From positions 5,661,801 through 5,725,800 of the forward strand of contig NZ_JQMQ01000005.1 in the NCBI RefSeq assembly GCF_000744815.1: DNA of 64,000 bases, in the 5' to 3' direction. Both the position numbers and the translations under genes were made by a program. Positions 1-8,684 of this stretch are shown piece after piece (the stretch's first letter is position 1; every line of letters starts with the position of its first letter). Source of the stretch: Phaeacidiphilus oryzae TH49. Lineage in GTDB: Bacteria; Actinomycetota; Actinomycetes; Streptomycetales; Streptomycetaceae. The notes beneath the pieces are model-generated. The model ran no database searches and had not been told where the DNA came from. It saw only the letters and a list, made by a program, of their open reading frames with translations.

Positions 1-1
1 C

Positions 2-313
2 CGCGGTACCGGCCTGGACGCCGTCGAATGGGCGGTCAGGGCCGCCGAGCTGGGCGCCGGCGAGATCCTCCTCAACTCGATGGACGCGGACGGCACCAAG
101 GACGGCTACGACATCGAGATGATCCGCGCGGTGCGCGAGCGGGTGCACATCCCGGTGATCGCCTCCGGCGGCGCCGGCCGGCTGGCCGACTTCCCGCCGG
201 CCATCGAGGCCGGTGCGGACGCGGTGCTGGCCGCCAGCGTCTTCCACTTCGGCGACCTCCGCGTCGGCGCGGTCAAGAAGGAACTCGCCGACGCCGGCTA
301 CCCCGTCCGCTGA
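2..313 (+). CDS. hisF: Imidazole glycerol phosphate synthase subunit HisF, C-terminal part
   Basis: Cyclase subunit of imidazole glycerol phosphate synthase. With HisH it converts PRFAR and glutamine-derived ammonia to IGP and AICAR in cytosolic histidine synthesis. Only the last ~103 codons are here and the frame is open through the left edge. The visible part has the end of the (beta/alpha)8 barrel: the [15 protein letters not shown] stretch with the family's catalytic-side Asp, then [10 protein letters not shown] and GADAVLAAS, the phosphate-binding loops near the C-terminus. Stop is TGA at 311-313. hisI, the next his-pathway gene, lies 5 kb downstream, so the his and trp genes here are split by an accessory block. 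Identification is firm; the start is outside the window. Confidence 0.95.
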   Translation, partial: RGTGLDAVEWAVRAAELGAGEILLNSMDADGTKDGYDIEMIRAVRERVHIPVIASGGAGRLADFPPAIEAGADAVLAASVFHFGDLRVGAVKKELADAGYPVR

Positions 314-475
314 AGCGGCGCCCCGAGCGCAGCGCCGCAGGCGCAAGTAAGGGGCGCGGGGAACTGCGCGCCCAGGCGTCTACGGCGCCGCGCTCGGCAA
401 CGGAGACCGGGTTGCAACTCGGACTCCGATGCCCTGATTCGCCCTTCGGGCGGCAAGCTCCGGCTACGCCGAGCC
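314..475. repeat. Degenerate copy of the interspersed palindromic element
   Basis: Non-coding DNA after hisF. It shares several blocks, in the same order, with the complete element at 21790-21952: GCCGCAGGCGCAAGT, then AGGGGCGCGGGGAACTGCGCG, then CGGCAACGGAG, GGGTTGCAAC and CCTGATTCGCCC. The left arm is intact, but the right arm that would complete the palindrome is mostly lost. It overlaps the 3' end of the convergent response-regulator gene by a few bases. A shorter match (GGGGCGCGGGGAACTGCGCG) lies at about 5282-5301. Confidence 0.7.
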
Positions 476-1114
476 GTTCAGATAGGCCAGCACCGCCAGC
501 ACCCGCCGGTTGGTGTCGTCCGACGCGCCGATCCCCAGCTTGCCGAAGATGCTCGCGGAGTGCTTGCCCACCGCGCTCTCGCTGACGAACAGCCGCCCCG
601 CGATCGCCGCGTTCGAGCAGCCCTCCGCCATCAGCCCCAGCACCTCCCGCTCGCGCGGGGTGAGCGTCGCCAGCGGGTCGTCCCGGCGCCGTCCGCCCAG
701 CAGCTTGGCGACGACCTCCGGATCCATCGCCGTCCCGCCCTCGGCCACCCGCCGCACCGCCGCCACGAACTCCTCGACGCCGACCACCCGGTCCTTGAGG
801 AGATAGCCGATCCCGCCCGCGCCGTCCGCCAGCAGCTCGCGCGCGTACAACTGCTCCACGTGCTGGGAGAGCACCAGCACCGGCAGCCCCGGCCGCGCCC
901 GCCGCGCCTCCAGGGCCGCCTGCAGGCCCTCGTCGGTGAAGGTGGGCGGCAGCCGGACGTCCACCACGGCCACGTCCAGCTCCTCCTCGGCCAGCGCCCG
1001 CCGCAGCTCGGGCCCGCTGGTCACCGCGGCGGCGACGGTGAAGCCGTGCGCGGTCAGGAGGTTGACGAGCCCTTCCCGGAGGAGGAAGAGGTCCTCGGCG
1101 ATGACAACACGCAA
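464..1114 (-). CDS. NarL/FixJ-family response regulator
   Basis: Two-component response regulator of 216 aa. The receiver domain (about 1-120) has the acidic pair E7-D8, phospho-acceptor D52 in VVDVRLP and the switch Lys K107 in YLLKD. A LuxR-type helix-turn-helix starts at LTPREREVLGLMAEG (about 151-165) and runs to GKLG. The start is TTG (1112-1114) with GGAG six bases upstream. It lies inside the last ~60 bases of the upstream kinase gene, in another frame, which implies translational coupling. Its partner should be the adjacent HisKA_3 kinase. That kinase looks frameshifted, so this regulator may be an orphan unless the shifts are sequencing errors. Target genes cannot be read from sequence. 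Confidence 0.93.
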   Translation of the reverse strand: MRVVIAEDLFLLREGLVNLLTAHGFTVAAAVTSGPELRRALAEEELDVAVVDVRLPPTFTDEGLQAALEARRARPGLPVLVLSQHVEQLYARELLADGAGGIGYLLKDRVVGVEEFVAAVRRVAEGGTAMDPEVVAKLLGGRRRDDPLATLTPREREVLGLMAEGCSNAAIAGRLFVSESAVGKHSASIFGKLGIGASDDTNRRVLAVLAYLNGSA

Positions 1115-2332
1115 GGCAGCTCCATCGACACCAGGGTCGGCCCGCCGGCCGGGCTCTCGACCGTGAGACTACCGTCGAAGGCCGCGAGCCGGCGGCGCAC
1201 ACCGCGCAGCCCGCTGCCCCCGCCCCCCGCACGGGGCCGTCGACCTCCTGGGCGCCGCCGAGGCCGTCGTCCCAGACCGTGCAGCGCAGCCGCCCGGCGG
1301 AGTGCCGCAGCTCGATCCGGGCCCGGGTGGCCTCGCCGTGCCGGGCGGCGTTGGTCAGCAGCTCGGCGACGGCGAAGTACAGCGCGGCCTCGATCGGGCC
1401 CTCCGGGCGGCCGGAGAGGCCGTCCGCGTCGACCTCGGCCTCCAGCGGCGCGTCCAGGGCCAGCGCCCGCAGGGCGTCCACCAGGCCGCGCTCGGCGAGC
1501 ACCGGAGGATGGATGCCGCGCACCAGGTCCCGCAGCTCGGTGAGGGCCCGGGTGGAGCTCTCCCGGGCCTGCCGCACCAGCTCGCGGGCCCGTTCCGGAT
1601 CGGTGTCGAGCAGCGCCTCGACGGTGCCCAGGGCCAGGCCCATCGCCACCAGCCGGGCCTGCGCGCCGTCGTGGAGGTCGCGCTCGATCCGGCGCAGCTC
1701 CGCCTCCCGGCTGTCCAGGGCCGCGGTCCGGGTCTCGGTGAGCTCCTCCACCCGCTCGGCCAGCCGGCGCCGCTCCACCTCGGCGGCCACCGACGGGGCC
1801 GGGGCCAGCAGCCGGGGCAGCCAGCGCCGTGCGTGCAGCCGGGACGCCGGCCCGCAGAGCAGCAGCGAGGCGCAGTAGACCAGCAGCCCGGCGGGCACCG
1901 CCGCGTACGCGGGCTGCAGGGGTCCGGGGACGGAGGGGTCCGACCCGCCGAAGAGCACGGCGAGGCCCGGCGCGAACAGGCCGAAGAGCCCGTACCAGGC
2001 CATCGCGGCCGGGACCAGCAGCACCAGCAGGGCCACCAGCGGCTCCAGCGCCAGGAAGCGGAGGTCGCGGCGGTCGGCCGGGTCCTCGCCGGGCGGGCGG
2101 TCGCGGAGATAGGGGCTGGGGATGGCGGTCCCGCCCCAGCGGCCGGGGATCCGGCGGTAGGCGTCGGCCACCTTGGCCGCCACCTCCCGGCCCCGGGCGG
2201 ACAGGGCGAAAGGCAGCACAGCGAGCGGCACCACCGCGAGCCAGCCGATGGCCCAGCAGTATCCGAGCGCGCGGTGCGCCCGCCCCACGGCGCGCAGCGC
2301 GCCCCCGCGGGCCGGGCGGCGGTCGTCGTCAT
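1054..2332 (-). pseudogene. Sensor histidine kinase (HisKA_3 type), apparently frameshifted twice
   Basis: Membrane sensor kinase partner of the downstream NarL-type regulator. The main reading frame covers roughly 2300-1230. It has hydrophobic N-terminal segments (AIGWLAVVPLAVLPFAL, LVALLVLLVPAAMAWYG), a phospho-acceptor H-box RRIERDLHDGAQARLV and an ATPase N-box AVAELLTNAARHGEA. The only start with a strong ribosome site (AAGGAGG five bases before ATG at 2332, MTTTAARP) is in a different frame from the body. The expected end (GGSGLRGVRRRL, SMELPCVL, stop at 1054) is in a third frame. Each junction needs one inserted base: near 2305-2315, and in the G-rich run near 1220-1235. Either the gene is decaying, or the assembly undercalled two homopolymers. 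Confidence 0.75.
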
Positions 2333-2529
2333 CCCTGCCTCCTTCCCGACTGCCCCAAGTGTGGCCGCAGCGGCGGCCGGACGGCATGCGTCTGGGGCCA
2401 CCGGGGGGTGGGTCCAGCCCCACCCCACCTCGGCGTCTGGGCCCAATGGCCGCGCCCCCGCCGGTCCGTAGCGTCGAAGACATCGGGAGCGGCGCCGCCC
2501 GGGCGCCGGCCGAAACGAGGGAGACGGAC

Positions 2530-3225
2530 ATGAACGGGACGGCCACGGCCCAGGTCGCGAGCGGAAAGCGCGCCGCGGGGCCGTCGAACAAGCTGCTGCT
2601 GCAGAACCTCGGCCTGAACGTGGCCGGGCCGCTGGCCGTCTTCTACGGCCTGCGGGCGGCCGGGGTGGGCCTCTGGTGGGCGGTGCTGGCGAGCGCCTTG
2701 CCGCCGCTGGCGGACGCGGTCCTGACGGTGGTCAGGGAACGGCGGATCGGGGCGCTCGGCGTACTGGTGCTGAGCATGGTGGCGCTGGGCGCGGGGCTCT
2801 CGGTGCTGACCGGAAGTCCGCGGTTCATGTTCGCCAAGGACGGCTGGATGACCGGCGTCGTCGGAATCGTCTTCCTGGCGACGCTGCGCGGCCGGCCGAT
2901 CATCTACCGGATCGTCTCCTCGGTCACCAAGGGCGGGCAGCGCGCCCAGGTGGAGCGCTACTGGCAGGCCTCGCCGACCTTCCGGCGGCTGATGCGGCTG
3001 CTCACCGTCGTCTGGGGGATCGGCCTGCTGATCGACTCCGGGGTGCGGGTGGCACTCGCCTACACCCTGCCGGTCGACTCGGTGGTGCTGGTGACGACCC
3101 TCCAGTACGTGGTGCTCTTCGCCGGTCTGGAGATCTTCAGCCGCCGCTACGGCCGTCGCCCGGCCCGCCTGGCGGCGATCCGCGCCGAGTCCGGGCAGCG
3201 GGACGAGACCGAGGAGCAGGTGTGA
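2530..3225 (+). CDS. VC0807-like integral membrane protein
   Basis: Predicted inner-membrane protein of 231 aa with about six hydrophobic segments. These start at LLQNLGLNVAGPLAVFYGL and include WWAVLASALPPLADAVLTVV, IGALGVLVLSMVALGAGL, MTGVVGIVFLATL and a C-terminal VVLVTTLQYVVLFAGLEIF. The layout and the FAKDGWMTGVVG region resemble the VC0807 family, which has no established function. The ATG at 2530 follows GGGAGACGGAC, and the gene is divergent from the kinase gene. Its TGA overlaps the ATG of the next gene by one base (TGATG), so it is translationally coupled to the short-chain dehydrogenase. The charged tail ends DETEEQV. Family assignment is moderate and function unknown. Confidence 0.7.
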   Translation: MNGTATAQVASGKRAAGPSNKLLLQNLGLNVAGPLAVFYGLRAAGVGLWWAVLASALPPLADAVLTVVRERRIGALGVLVLSMVALGAGLSVLTGSPRFMFAKDGWMTGVVGIVFLATLRGRPIIYRIVSSVTKGGQRAQVERYWQASPTFRRLMRLLTVVWGIGLLIDSGVRVALAYTLPVDSVVLVTTLQYVVLFAGLEIFSRRYGRRPARLAAIRAESGQRDETEEQV

Positions 3226-4064
3226 TGCGGCAGCAACGAGAGCAGGGGCAGCAGGGGCGGCGGCAGGTGGTCGTGGTCACCGGGGCCGCGAGCGGGATCG
3301 GCGCGGCGGTGGCACGGCACTACGGCGCCCTCGGCGCCCGGGTGGTCGTGGCGGACATCGACGAGGCGGGCGGCCGGGCGGTCGCCGAGGAGGCCGGCGG
3401 GCTCTTCGTCCGCACCGACACCACCAGCGAGGCCGACAACCAGGCCCTGATCGCCGCCGCCGTCGAGGCCTACGGGGGACTGGACCTGGTCCACCTCAAC
3501 GCCGGGGTCGGCGACGGCGGCCAGTTCGGCGAGGACGACTACGACGCCGAGCGGCAGCACCGGGTGCTGGCGGTCAACCTCCACGGCGTCATGTACGGCC
3601 TCCACGCGGCGCTGCCGGCGCTGGCCGCGCACGGCGGGGGCGCCCTGCTGGTGACCTCCAGCATGGCGGGGGTGGGGATGGCGCCCTTCGACCCGGTGTA
3701 CGCGGCCACCAAGTACGCGGTGATCGGCCTGGTCCGCTCACTGGCCCCGACCTGGCGGGAGCGGGGCGTGCGGATCAACGCGATCTGCCCCGGCATCGTC
3801 CGCACGCCGATCCTCGCCCCCGAGGCGATCGACTACGTCCTCGGGCAGGGCCTGGCGGTCGCCGAGCCCGAGGAGATCGCGGCCTCGGCGGCCGAGATCG
3901 CGGCCGGAGACACGGCGGGCCAGGCCTACGTCCTCCAGGCCGGCCGGGAACCGGAGCGGGTGGAGTTCCCCCGGCTGACGTTGGCTCAGATGCCCAGCTT
4001 GGCCGACCGGGCGGCGGCGACGTCCTCCTCCGCGCCCTCCAGCCGTACGTCGGCGTGCTCCTGA
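3225..4064 (+). CDS. Short-chain dehydrogenase/reductase (SDR)
   Basis: Classical SDR oxidoreductase of 279 aa. The Rossmann nucleotide-binding motif is VTGAASGIGAAVARHYG, with an acidic D after beta-2 (VVADID) that favours NAD(H). The NAG motif appears as LNAGVG, catalytic Ser lies in LLVTSSMAGVG, and the YxxxK is YAATK. The substrate is not predictable. The ATG overlaps the stop of the VC0807-like gene by one base. The last ~26 codons (from MPSLADR on) lie antisense to the 3' end of the convergent TIGR03085 gene, a 79-bp overlap of two coding regions. The Ser/Ala-rich tail beyond LTLAQ is not typical of SDRs and may be run-through sequence after loss of an earlier stop. Confidence 0.9.
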   Translation: MRQQREQGQQGRRQVVVVTGAASGIGAAVARHYGALGARVVVADIDEAGGRAVAEEAGGLFVRTDTTSEADNQALIAAAVEAYGGLDLVHLNAGVGDGGQFGEDDYDAERQHRVLAVNLHGVMYGLHAALPALAAHGGGALLVTSSMAGVGMAPFDPVYAATKYAVIGLVRSLAPTWRERGVRINAICPGIVRTPILAPEAIDYVLGQGLAVAEPEEIAASAAEIAAGDTAGQAYVLQAGREPERVEFPRLTLAQMPSLADRAAATSSSAPSSRTSACS

Positions 4065-4615
4065 CGCCCCATCGAGAAGAGCAGCAGCTCGGCGGGCTCG
4101 CCGGTGACCGTCACGGTCGGCGCGGCCTGCCGGGCCACCGCCGTCTGCCCGTTGGGCCGGCGCAGCACCAGGCCGACCGGGGACTTCCGGCCGGTCATCC
4201 GCGCCGAGGTGACCAGGCGCTTCCACAGCGCCTCGGAGAACTCGTCGTCCAGCTCCCGGGACTTCCAGCCCTCCTGGGCGCGGCGGACGTCCTCGCCGTG
4301 GACGTAGAACTCCACGGTGTTCGCCGCCTCGTCGGCGCCGGGGATGGCGAACGGGGAGAGCTTGGGCGGGCCGGTCTTGATCAGCTCGACCAGCTCCTCG
4401 TAGGGGCGGTCCGCGTACGACTGCTGGACCCGGCCGAGCCGGCCGGCCAGCGGCTTCACCACCAGGCCGGCCACCGCGTCCGGCCGGCGCTCCCGCACCA
4501 CCAGGTGGGCGGCCAGGTCGCGGGTCTTCCACCCCTCGCAGAGCGTCGGCGCATCGGGGCCGACGGAGCTGAGGAGATCCGCCAGCAGCAAACGTTCACG
4601 TCGCGCGAAAGCCAT
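3986..4615 (-). CDS. TIGR03085 family protein (DinB-like, maleylpyruvate isomerase type)
   Basis: Cytosolic protein of 209 aa from the DinB/mycothiol-dependent maleylpyruvate isomerase-like superfamily. The N-terminus MAFARRERLLLADLL, then PTLCEGWKTRDLAAHLVVRERRPD, is the family signature; H47 (AAHLVV) and a later H (FYVHGEDVRR) are the usual metal ligands. Biochemical function is not established for this subgroup. I chose ATG at 4615 rather than the upstream in-frame ATG at 4645, because the family starts at this ARRER block. The last 79 bases overlap the convergent SDR gene. A near-perfect CTGAC-type palindrome sits 24-38 bases upstream of the start. Confidence 0.85.
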   Translation of the reverse strand: MAFARRERLLLADLLSSVGPDAPTLCEGWKTRDLAAHLVVRERRPDAVAGLVVKPLAGRLGRVQQSYADRPYEELVELIKTGPPKLSPFAIPGADEAANTVEFYVHGEDVRRAQEGWKSRELDDEFSEALWKRLVTSARMTGRKSPVGLVLRRPNGQTAVARQAAPTVTVTGEPAELLLFSMGRQEHADVRLEGAEEDVAAARSAKLGI

Positions 4616-4638
4616 GAGGCCCAGCGTACGTCGTCGGG

Positions 4639-4653
4639 CTGACAAAGCGTCAG
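4639..4653. promoter_or_regulatory. CTGACGNNNCGTCAG-type palindrome (11/12 match)
   Basis: Reads CTGACAAAGCGTCAG. It differs in one base from the palindrome found perfectly at 23826, 25487, 45384 and 58796. It lies between the TIGR03085 start and the 3' end of the gene upstream on the same strand, and touches that gene's stop codon. Candidate operator; the binding protein is unknown. Confidence 0.4.
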
Positions 4654-5150
4654 CGCAGCGGCGCGTCGAGTTTCGCGCCGTGCGGGGCGTCGGAGGCGGC
4701 CAGGGCGCAGAGCACCTGGTGCTGCCCGGAGCGGTACTCGGCGAGCGTCGGATAGTGCCGGTACGGGAACAGCCCCGAGGCGCGGTGCTGGCGGGCGTAC
4801 GCGCTGTTGATCGGCTTCTCGCAGACGCGCTCCCCCGCGGCGTAGACCTTCCCGATCGTCGAGAGCCCGGCGGGCAGCGGGAAGTGCCCCACCGACTCGG
4901 CGTCGTGCGCCACCCGGCAGGACCTGACCGTGATCCGCGAGACCCCCGACAGCCCCGGCGCGTCGAAGCAGACCCCCGCCGCGAGCGGATCCCGCGCGAC
5001 GCTGGGCGACGCCGAGACCCTGGCCCTCGCCGTGACCGGCGGCGCCGCCGCCCTCCGCTTCGGCCCTCCGCCCCCCTCGACGAGCACCACGACCACGATC
5101 GCCGCGATCACCACGACAACCCCACCCACAACCCACCAACGCCCCCTCAT
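4650..5150 (-). CDS. Membrane-anchored septum-formation-like domain protein
   Basis: Protein of 166 aa. A short basic N-terminus (MRGRWW) leads into one strong hydrophobic helix ([18 protein letters not shown]), then an Ala/Pro-rich linker and an extracytoplasmic domain. That domain contains [37 protein letters not shown] and VLCALAASD. The CF...C..AHDAE pattern with paired cysteines resembles the septum-formation family domain of actinobacteria, whose role is unclear. The ORF could start six codons upstream (MAEGGG), but ATG at 5150 directly precedes the anchor and follows a G-rich Shine-Dalgarno-like stretch. It is in the same direction as, and 34 bases upstream of, the TIGR03085 gene. Confidence 0.7.
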   Translation of the reverse strand: MRGRWWVVGGVVVVIAAIVVVVLVEGGGGPKRRAAAPPVTARARVSASPSVARDPLAAGVCFDAPGLSGVSRITVRSCRVAHDAESVGHFPLPAGLSTIGKVYAAGERVCEKPINSAYARQHRASGLFPYRHYPTLAEYRSGQHQVLCALAASDAPHGAKLDAPLR

Positions 5151-5463
5151 CCCCCCACCCTCAGCCATCCCCCCACCCCGTCAACGCCCCCACCCGCTGG
5201 GCCTGTCGGAGCCCCGAAGGGGCACGGGGCCCCGCAGCCGCCCGCAGCCGCCCGGTTGGCGGGTGGGGCGGAGCCCCCAGGGGGCGCGGGGAACTGCGCG
5301 CCCGGCCCGTCTCGCGTCCGCAGCCGCCCGCGGCGCGCCCGTTGCCGTCCGGTGGGCGGGGGGTGGGGCGGAGCCCATAGCGCGCGCGGGCGGCCGGGAA
5401 GGGCCGTCGCCCGACGAGGTGGGAACGGAAGGAGCCCGCACCCCCCGCCCCGCGCATGCGAAA
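5151..5463. repeat. Gene-free GC-rich region with partial repeats
   Basis: No convincing gene. It contains a short copy of the interspersed element core (GGGGCGCGGGGAACTGCGCG, about 5282-5301). It also has two loosely repeated blocks, each with CAGCCGCCCG followed by a GGTGGGGCGGAGCCC-like motif, ending near 5280 and 5380. The hisI promoter should lie in the right part, but no clear -10/-35 pair was recognised. Confidence 0.5.
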
Positions 5464-5472
5464 ATGCCCGGC

Positions 5473-5829
5473 ATGACCCGCAGCAGCCTCGCCCCCGCCA
5501 TCGCCGAACGGCTGAAGCGCACCGCGGACGGCCTCGTCCCCGCCATCGCGCAGCAGTACGACACCGGTGAAGTCCTCATGCTCGCCTGGATGGACGACGA
5601 GGCCCTGCATCGCACCCTGACCACCGGCCGGGCCACCTACTGGTCCCGCTCCCGCCAGGAGTACTGGGTCAAGGGCGACACCTCCGGCCACACCCAGGCC
5701 GTGAAATCCGTCGCCCTCGACTGCGACGGCGACACCATCCTCGTCAAGGTGGACCAGCACGGCCCCGCCTGCCACACCGGCACCCGCACCTGCTTCGACG
5801 GCGACGACAGGGAGCTCGCCCAGCGATGA
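5473..5829 (+). CDS. hisI: Phosphoribosyl-AMP cyclohydrolase
   Basis: Hydrolyses phosphoribosyl-AMP to ProFAR, the third step of histidine synthesis, in the cytosol. The 118-aa length fits a monofunctional HisI without a fused HisE domain. The metal-binding signature [20 protein letters not shown] (80s-100) and TGTRTCF give the Zn cysteines C84, C100 and C107 and the Mg-binding acidic residues D83, D85 and D87. ATG at 5473 is preferred; an in-frame ATG three codons earlier (5464) is possible. The stop overlaps the trpE start in an ATGA junction, so histidine and tryptophan genes are cotranscribed here. Confidence 0.95.
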   Translation: MTRSSLAPAIAERLKRTADGLVPAIAQQYDTGEVLMLAWMDDEALHRTLTTGRATYWSRSRQEYWVKGDTSGHTQAVKSVALDCDGDTILVKVDQHGPACHTGTRTCFDGDDRELAQR

Positions 5830-7409
5830 CCACCGGAGCCGTCACCCCCGACCTCGACCACTTCCGCAAGCTCGCCGTCGACCGCCGGGTGATCCCGGTG
5901 ACCCGGCGCCTCCTCGCGGACGGCGACACCCCCGTCGGCCTCTACCGCAAGCTCGCCGCCGAGCGCCCCGGCACCTTCCTCCTGGAGTCCGCCGAGAACG
6001 GCCGCTCCTGGTCCCGCTACTCCTTCGTCGGCGTCCGCTCGGCGGCCACCCTCACCGTCGACCCGGCCGACGGCAGCGCCCGCTGGACCGACGGCGCGCC
6101 CCCCGTCGGCGTCCCCACCGCCGGCGACCCGCTGGCCGTCCTCCGCGAGACGATCGAGCGGCTGCACACCCCGCGCGACCCGGACCTCCCGCCGTTCACC
6201 GGCGGGATGGTCGGCTACCTGGGCTACGACATCGTCCGCCGCCTGGAGAAGGTCCCGCCCCACCCGGACACCGTGGACGACCTCCACCTCCCCGAGCTGA
6301 CCATGCTCCTCGCCACCGACCTGGCGGTGCTGGACCACGCCGACGGCAGCGTGCTGCTGATCGCCAACGCGGTGAACCACAACGACCTCCCCTCGGGGGT
6401 GGACGAGGCCTACGCCGACGCCGTGGCCCGCCTGGACGCGATGACCGCGGACCTCACCCGTCCCGTCGACACGGCCCCGGCCGCGTTCACCCCGACCGCC
6501 CCCGAGGACCCCCGCTCGCCCTTCGGCGGGGAGCCGTACCGTGCGGCCGTCGAGGACGTCAAGGAGCGGATCCGGGCCGGCGAGGCCTTCCAGGTGGTGC
6601 CCTCGCAGCGGTTCGAGGCGCCCTGCCCGGCCAGCGCGCTGGACGTCTACCGCGTCCTCCGCGCCACCAACCCCAGCCCGTACATGTACCTGTTCCGGCT
6701 GGCCGACGCCGAGGGGAAGCCCTTCGACATCGTCGGCTCGAGCCCGGAGGCGCTGGTCAAGGTGGAGGCCGGGTCGGCCCTCCTCCACCCGATCGCCGGC
6801 ACCCGCCCGCGCGGCCTGACCCCCCAGCAGGACGCCGACCTGGCGACGGAGCTGCTCGCCGACCCCAAGGAGCGCGCCGAGCACCTGATGCTGGTCGACC
6901 TCGGCCGCAACGACCTCGGCCGGGTCTGCGAGCCGGGCAGCGTGGAGGTGGTCGAGTTCATGAAGATCGAGCGCTACAGCCACGTCATGCACATCGTCTC
7001 GACCGTCACCGGCCGGCTCGCCCCCGGGCGCACCGCCTTCGACGTCCTCACCGCCTGCTTCCCCGCGGGCACCCTCTCCGGCGCGCCCAAGCCGCGCGCG
7101 CTGCAGATCATCGAGGAGCTGGAGCCGGTCCGCCGCGGGGTCTACGGCGGCTGCGTCGGCTATCTGGACTTCGCCGGCGACTCGGACACGGCGATCGCCA
7201 TCCGCACCGCGCTGATCCGCGACGGAGTCGCGTACGTGCAGGCCGGAGCGGGTGTGGTGGCCGACTCCGACCCGATCTCCGAGGACACCGAGTGCCGCAA
7301 CAAGGCCGCCGCCGTCCTCCGCGCGGTGGCCACCGCGGGCACCCTCCGCCCGGGAGCGGCGGCGGGGGACCACCCCCAGGGGAAGCCCGCCGGAGGCGAC
7401 AGGGGATAG
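5826..7409 (+). CDS. trpE: Anthranilate synthase component I
   Basis: Converts chorismate plus ammonia to anthranilate, the committed step of tryptophan synthesis; it normally works with a glutaminase subunit (TrpG), not encoded here. 527 aa. The N-terminal feedback-inhibition element LLES (52-55) is present. The catalytic C-terminal domain shows [13 protein letters not shown], the [14 protein letters not shown] block, [34 protein letters not shown] and the closing [22 protein letters not shown] overlaps the hisI stop by four bases. Because it is coupled to hisI, there is no room for a trp leader or attenuator directly upstream. Eight bases separate its TAG from the GTG of the Trp-associated membrane protein. 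Confidence 0.96.
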   Translation: MTTGAVTPDLDHFRKLAVDRRVIPVTRRLLADGDTPVGLYRKLAAERPGTFLLESAENGRSWSRYSFVGVRSAATLTVDPADGSARWTDGAPPVGVPTAGDPLAVLRETIERLHTPRDPDLPPFTGGMVGYLGYDIVRRLEKVPPHPDTVDDLHLPELTMLLATDLAVLDHADGSVLLIANAVNHNDLPSGVDEAYADAVARLDAMTADLTRPVDTAPAAFTPTAPEDPRSPFGGEPYRAAVEDVKERIRAGEAFQVVPSQRFEAPCPASALDVYRVLRATNPSPYMYLFRLADAEGKPFDIVGSSPEALVKVEAGSALLHPIAGTRPRGLTPQQDADLATELLADPKERAEHLMLVDLGRNDLGRVCEPGSVEVVEFMKIERYSHVMHIVSTVTGRLAPGRTAFDVLTACFPAGTLSGAPKPRALQIIEELEPVRRGVYGGCVGYLDFAGDSDTAIAIRTALIRDGVAYVQAGAGVVADSDPISEDTECRNKAAAVLRAVATAGTLRPGAAAGDHPQGKPAGGDRG

Positions 7410-7416
7410 TGGACGG

Positions 7417-8193
7417 GTGAGCGCCGCACCCACCCCCCGAAGCGAAACCGCCGACCCGGCAGCCGACCCCGCGGAGGCCGCGGAGGCCCGTTCGTCCGCG
7501 GACGCCCCGGCGCCCGCGGACGCCGACGGCCCGGCGCCCGCCTCCGCCGCGCCCCCGGAGCGTCGCGGCCGTTCCTCGCGGGGCAGCCTGATGCTGATGC
7601 TCCTGCTGCTGGTGGTCGGCGCCGCGCTCGCGCTGGTCGCCGCCGGCCAGAGCTGGGCGCACGGCTCGGTCGACCTGGAGGGGACCCCGATCTCGATCCA
7701 GGTCTCCGGCAGCGACGTCTCCGGGGTGCCCAGCGCCCTGGCCCTGGTCGGCCTGGCCGCCGCGGTGGCCGTCTTCGCCACCCGCAGGGCGGGCCGGTAC
7801 GCCATGGGCGTGCTGGTCGTCCTGGCCGGCGCGGGCACCGCGTTCAGCGCGGTCTCCGGCTCCGGCGGCGGGGCGGCGCTGGACGACAAGGCCGGCAACG
7901 CCATGGGCATCACCACCGCCACCGCCTCCCACGTCGGTCACACCGCATGGCCGTGGGTTTCCGCCCTCGGCGGAATCCTGCTGCTGCTCGCGGGGGTCGT
8001 CATCCTCCTCGCCGGCCGCCGCTGGCCGGGGATGTCCGCCCGGTACGACGCCCCGGGAAAGGACGTCCGCCCCGGTGGCAAGGGGGGCCAGGCGGGCGCC
8101 GCCGGCACCGGCGACACCGGCGGGAAGGGTGCTCCCGGCACCCCCGCGGACATCTGGAAGGCCCTCGACCGCGGCGAGGACCCGAGCCTCTAG
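7417..8193 (+). CDS. TIGR02234 family Trp biosynthesis-associated membrane protein
   Basis: Membrane protein of 258 aa, of a family found next to trp genes in actinobacteria; its role in the pathway is unproven. A ~55-residue Ala/Pro/Glu-rich cytoplasmic N-terminus precedes four hydrophobic segments (LMLMLLLLVVGAALALVAA, ALALVGLAAAVAVFA, AMGVLVVLAGAGTAFSAV, LGGILLLLAGVVILLAG) and a Gly-rich C-terminus ending DIWKALDRGEDPSL. The QSWAHG motif after TM1 is typical of the family. Start is GTG at 7417, seven bases after the trpE stop, so it is almost certainly cotranscribed. Confidence 0.9.
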   Translation: MSAAPTPRSETADPAADPAEAAEARSSADAPAPADADGPAPASAAPPERRGRSSRGSLMLMLLLLVVGAALALVAAGQSWAHGSVDLEGTPISIQVSGSDVSGVPSALALVGLAAAVAVFATRRAGRYAMGVLVVLAGAGTAFSAVSGSGGGAALDDKAGNAMGITTATASHVGHTAWPWVSALGGILLLLAGVVILLAGRRWPGMSARYDAPGKDVRPGGKGGQAGAAGTGDTGGKGAPGTPADIWKALDRGEDPSL

Positions 8194-8298
8194 CACCCCG
8201 TCCCGCACCCCCTGGTGTGAGACCCCCCACCCCGGCGCCCGGCCACCGGGGGCGTCGGGGACAATGGGGGTGACGACCGTTTAGAAGGAGCAGTACGA

Positions 8299-8619
8299 AT
8301 GTCAGCACGGGAGCACGGCCACACCGTCGCCAACTGGACCGGTGTCACCATCAGCTTCGTCGGTTTCGTGATCGCCGCTTTCGGAATGGTCGCGACCCTC
8401 TGGGCCATCCTGATCGTCGGCCTGGTCATCGCCCTGGCGGGCGCCGTCATCGGCAAGATGCTCTCGCTCGCCGGCAAGGGCCAGGTGTACAACCGCAAGG
8501 GCGCCTCCGACCCGCGGGTCGACGCGATCAACAAGGCGACCGCCGCCGCTGCCAACCGCAAGGCGGCCGCCACCGCCGCCGGCACCCCGGCCGCGGTCTC
8601 CGGCACCGCCCACCACTGA
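8299..8619 (+). CDS. HGxxPAAW-like small membrane protein
   Basis: Small membrane protein of 106 aa with N-terminal motif HGHTVANWTGV, a variant of the HGxxPAAW signature of the Streptomyces family found between trpE and trpC. Two hydrophobic helices (ITISFVGFVIAAFGMVATL-like and AILIVGLVIALAGAVIG) are followed by a basic, Ala-rich cytoplasmic tail. The start follows AGAAGGAGCAGTACGA, a good ribosome site. Function is unknown; it may be structural or regulatory for trp metabolism, but nothing in the sequence proves this. A strong hairpin follows the stop. Confidence 0.88.
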   Translation: MSAREHGHTVANWTGVTISFVGFVIAAFGMVATLWAILIVGLVIALAGAVIGKMLSLAGKGQVYNRKGASDPRVDAINKATAAAANRKAAATAAGTPAAVSGTAHH

Positions 8620-8627
8620 TCCCCGCC

Positions 8628-8670
8628 GTGCCTCTGGACCGCCGCCCGTAGGGCCGCGGTCCAGGGGCAC
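8628..8670. terminator. Hairpin terminator after the HGxxPAAW-like gene
   Basis: 15-bp arms GTGCCTCTGGACCGC (8628-8642) and GCGGTCCAGGGGCAC (8656-8670) pair with one mismatch around a 13-base loop. There is no T-run, as is common in high-GC actinomycetes. It probably ends or attenuates the hisI-trpE transcript before the DUF2752 gene. Confidence 0.7.
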
Positions 8671-8684
8671 GGGCGTCCGCGCGC

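Noticed and set aside
5400-5472. Trp attenuator or T-box leader before hisI-trpE
   Set aside because: No run of Trp codons, no T-box sequence and no terminator/antiterminator pair could be found.
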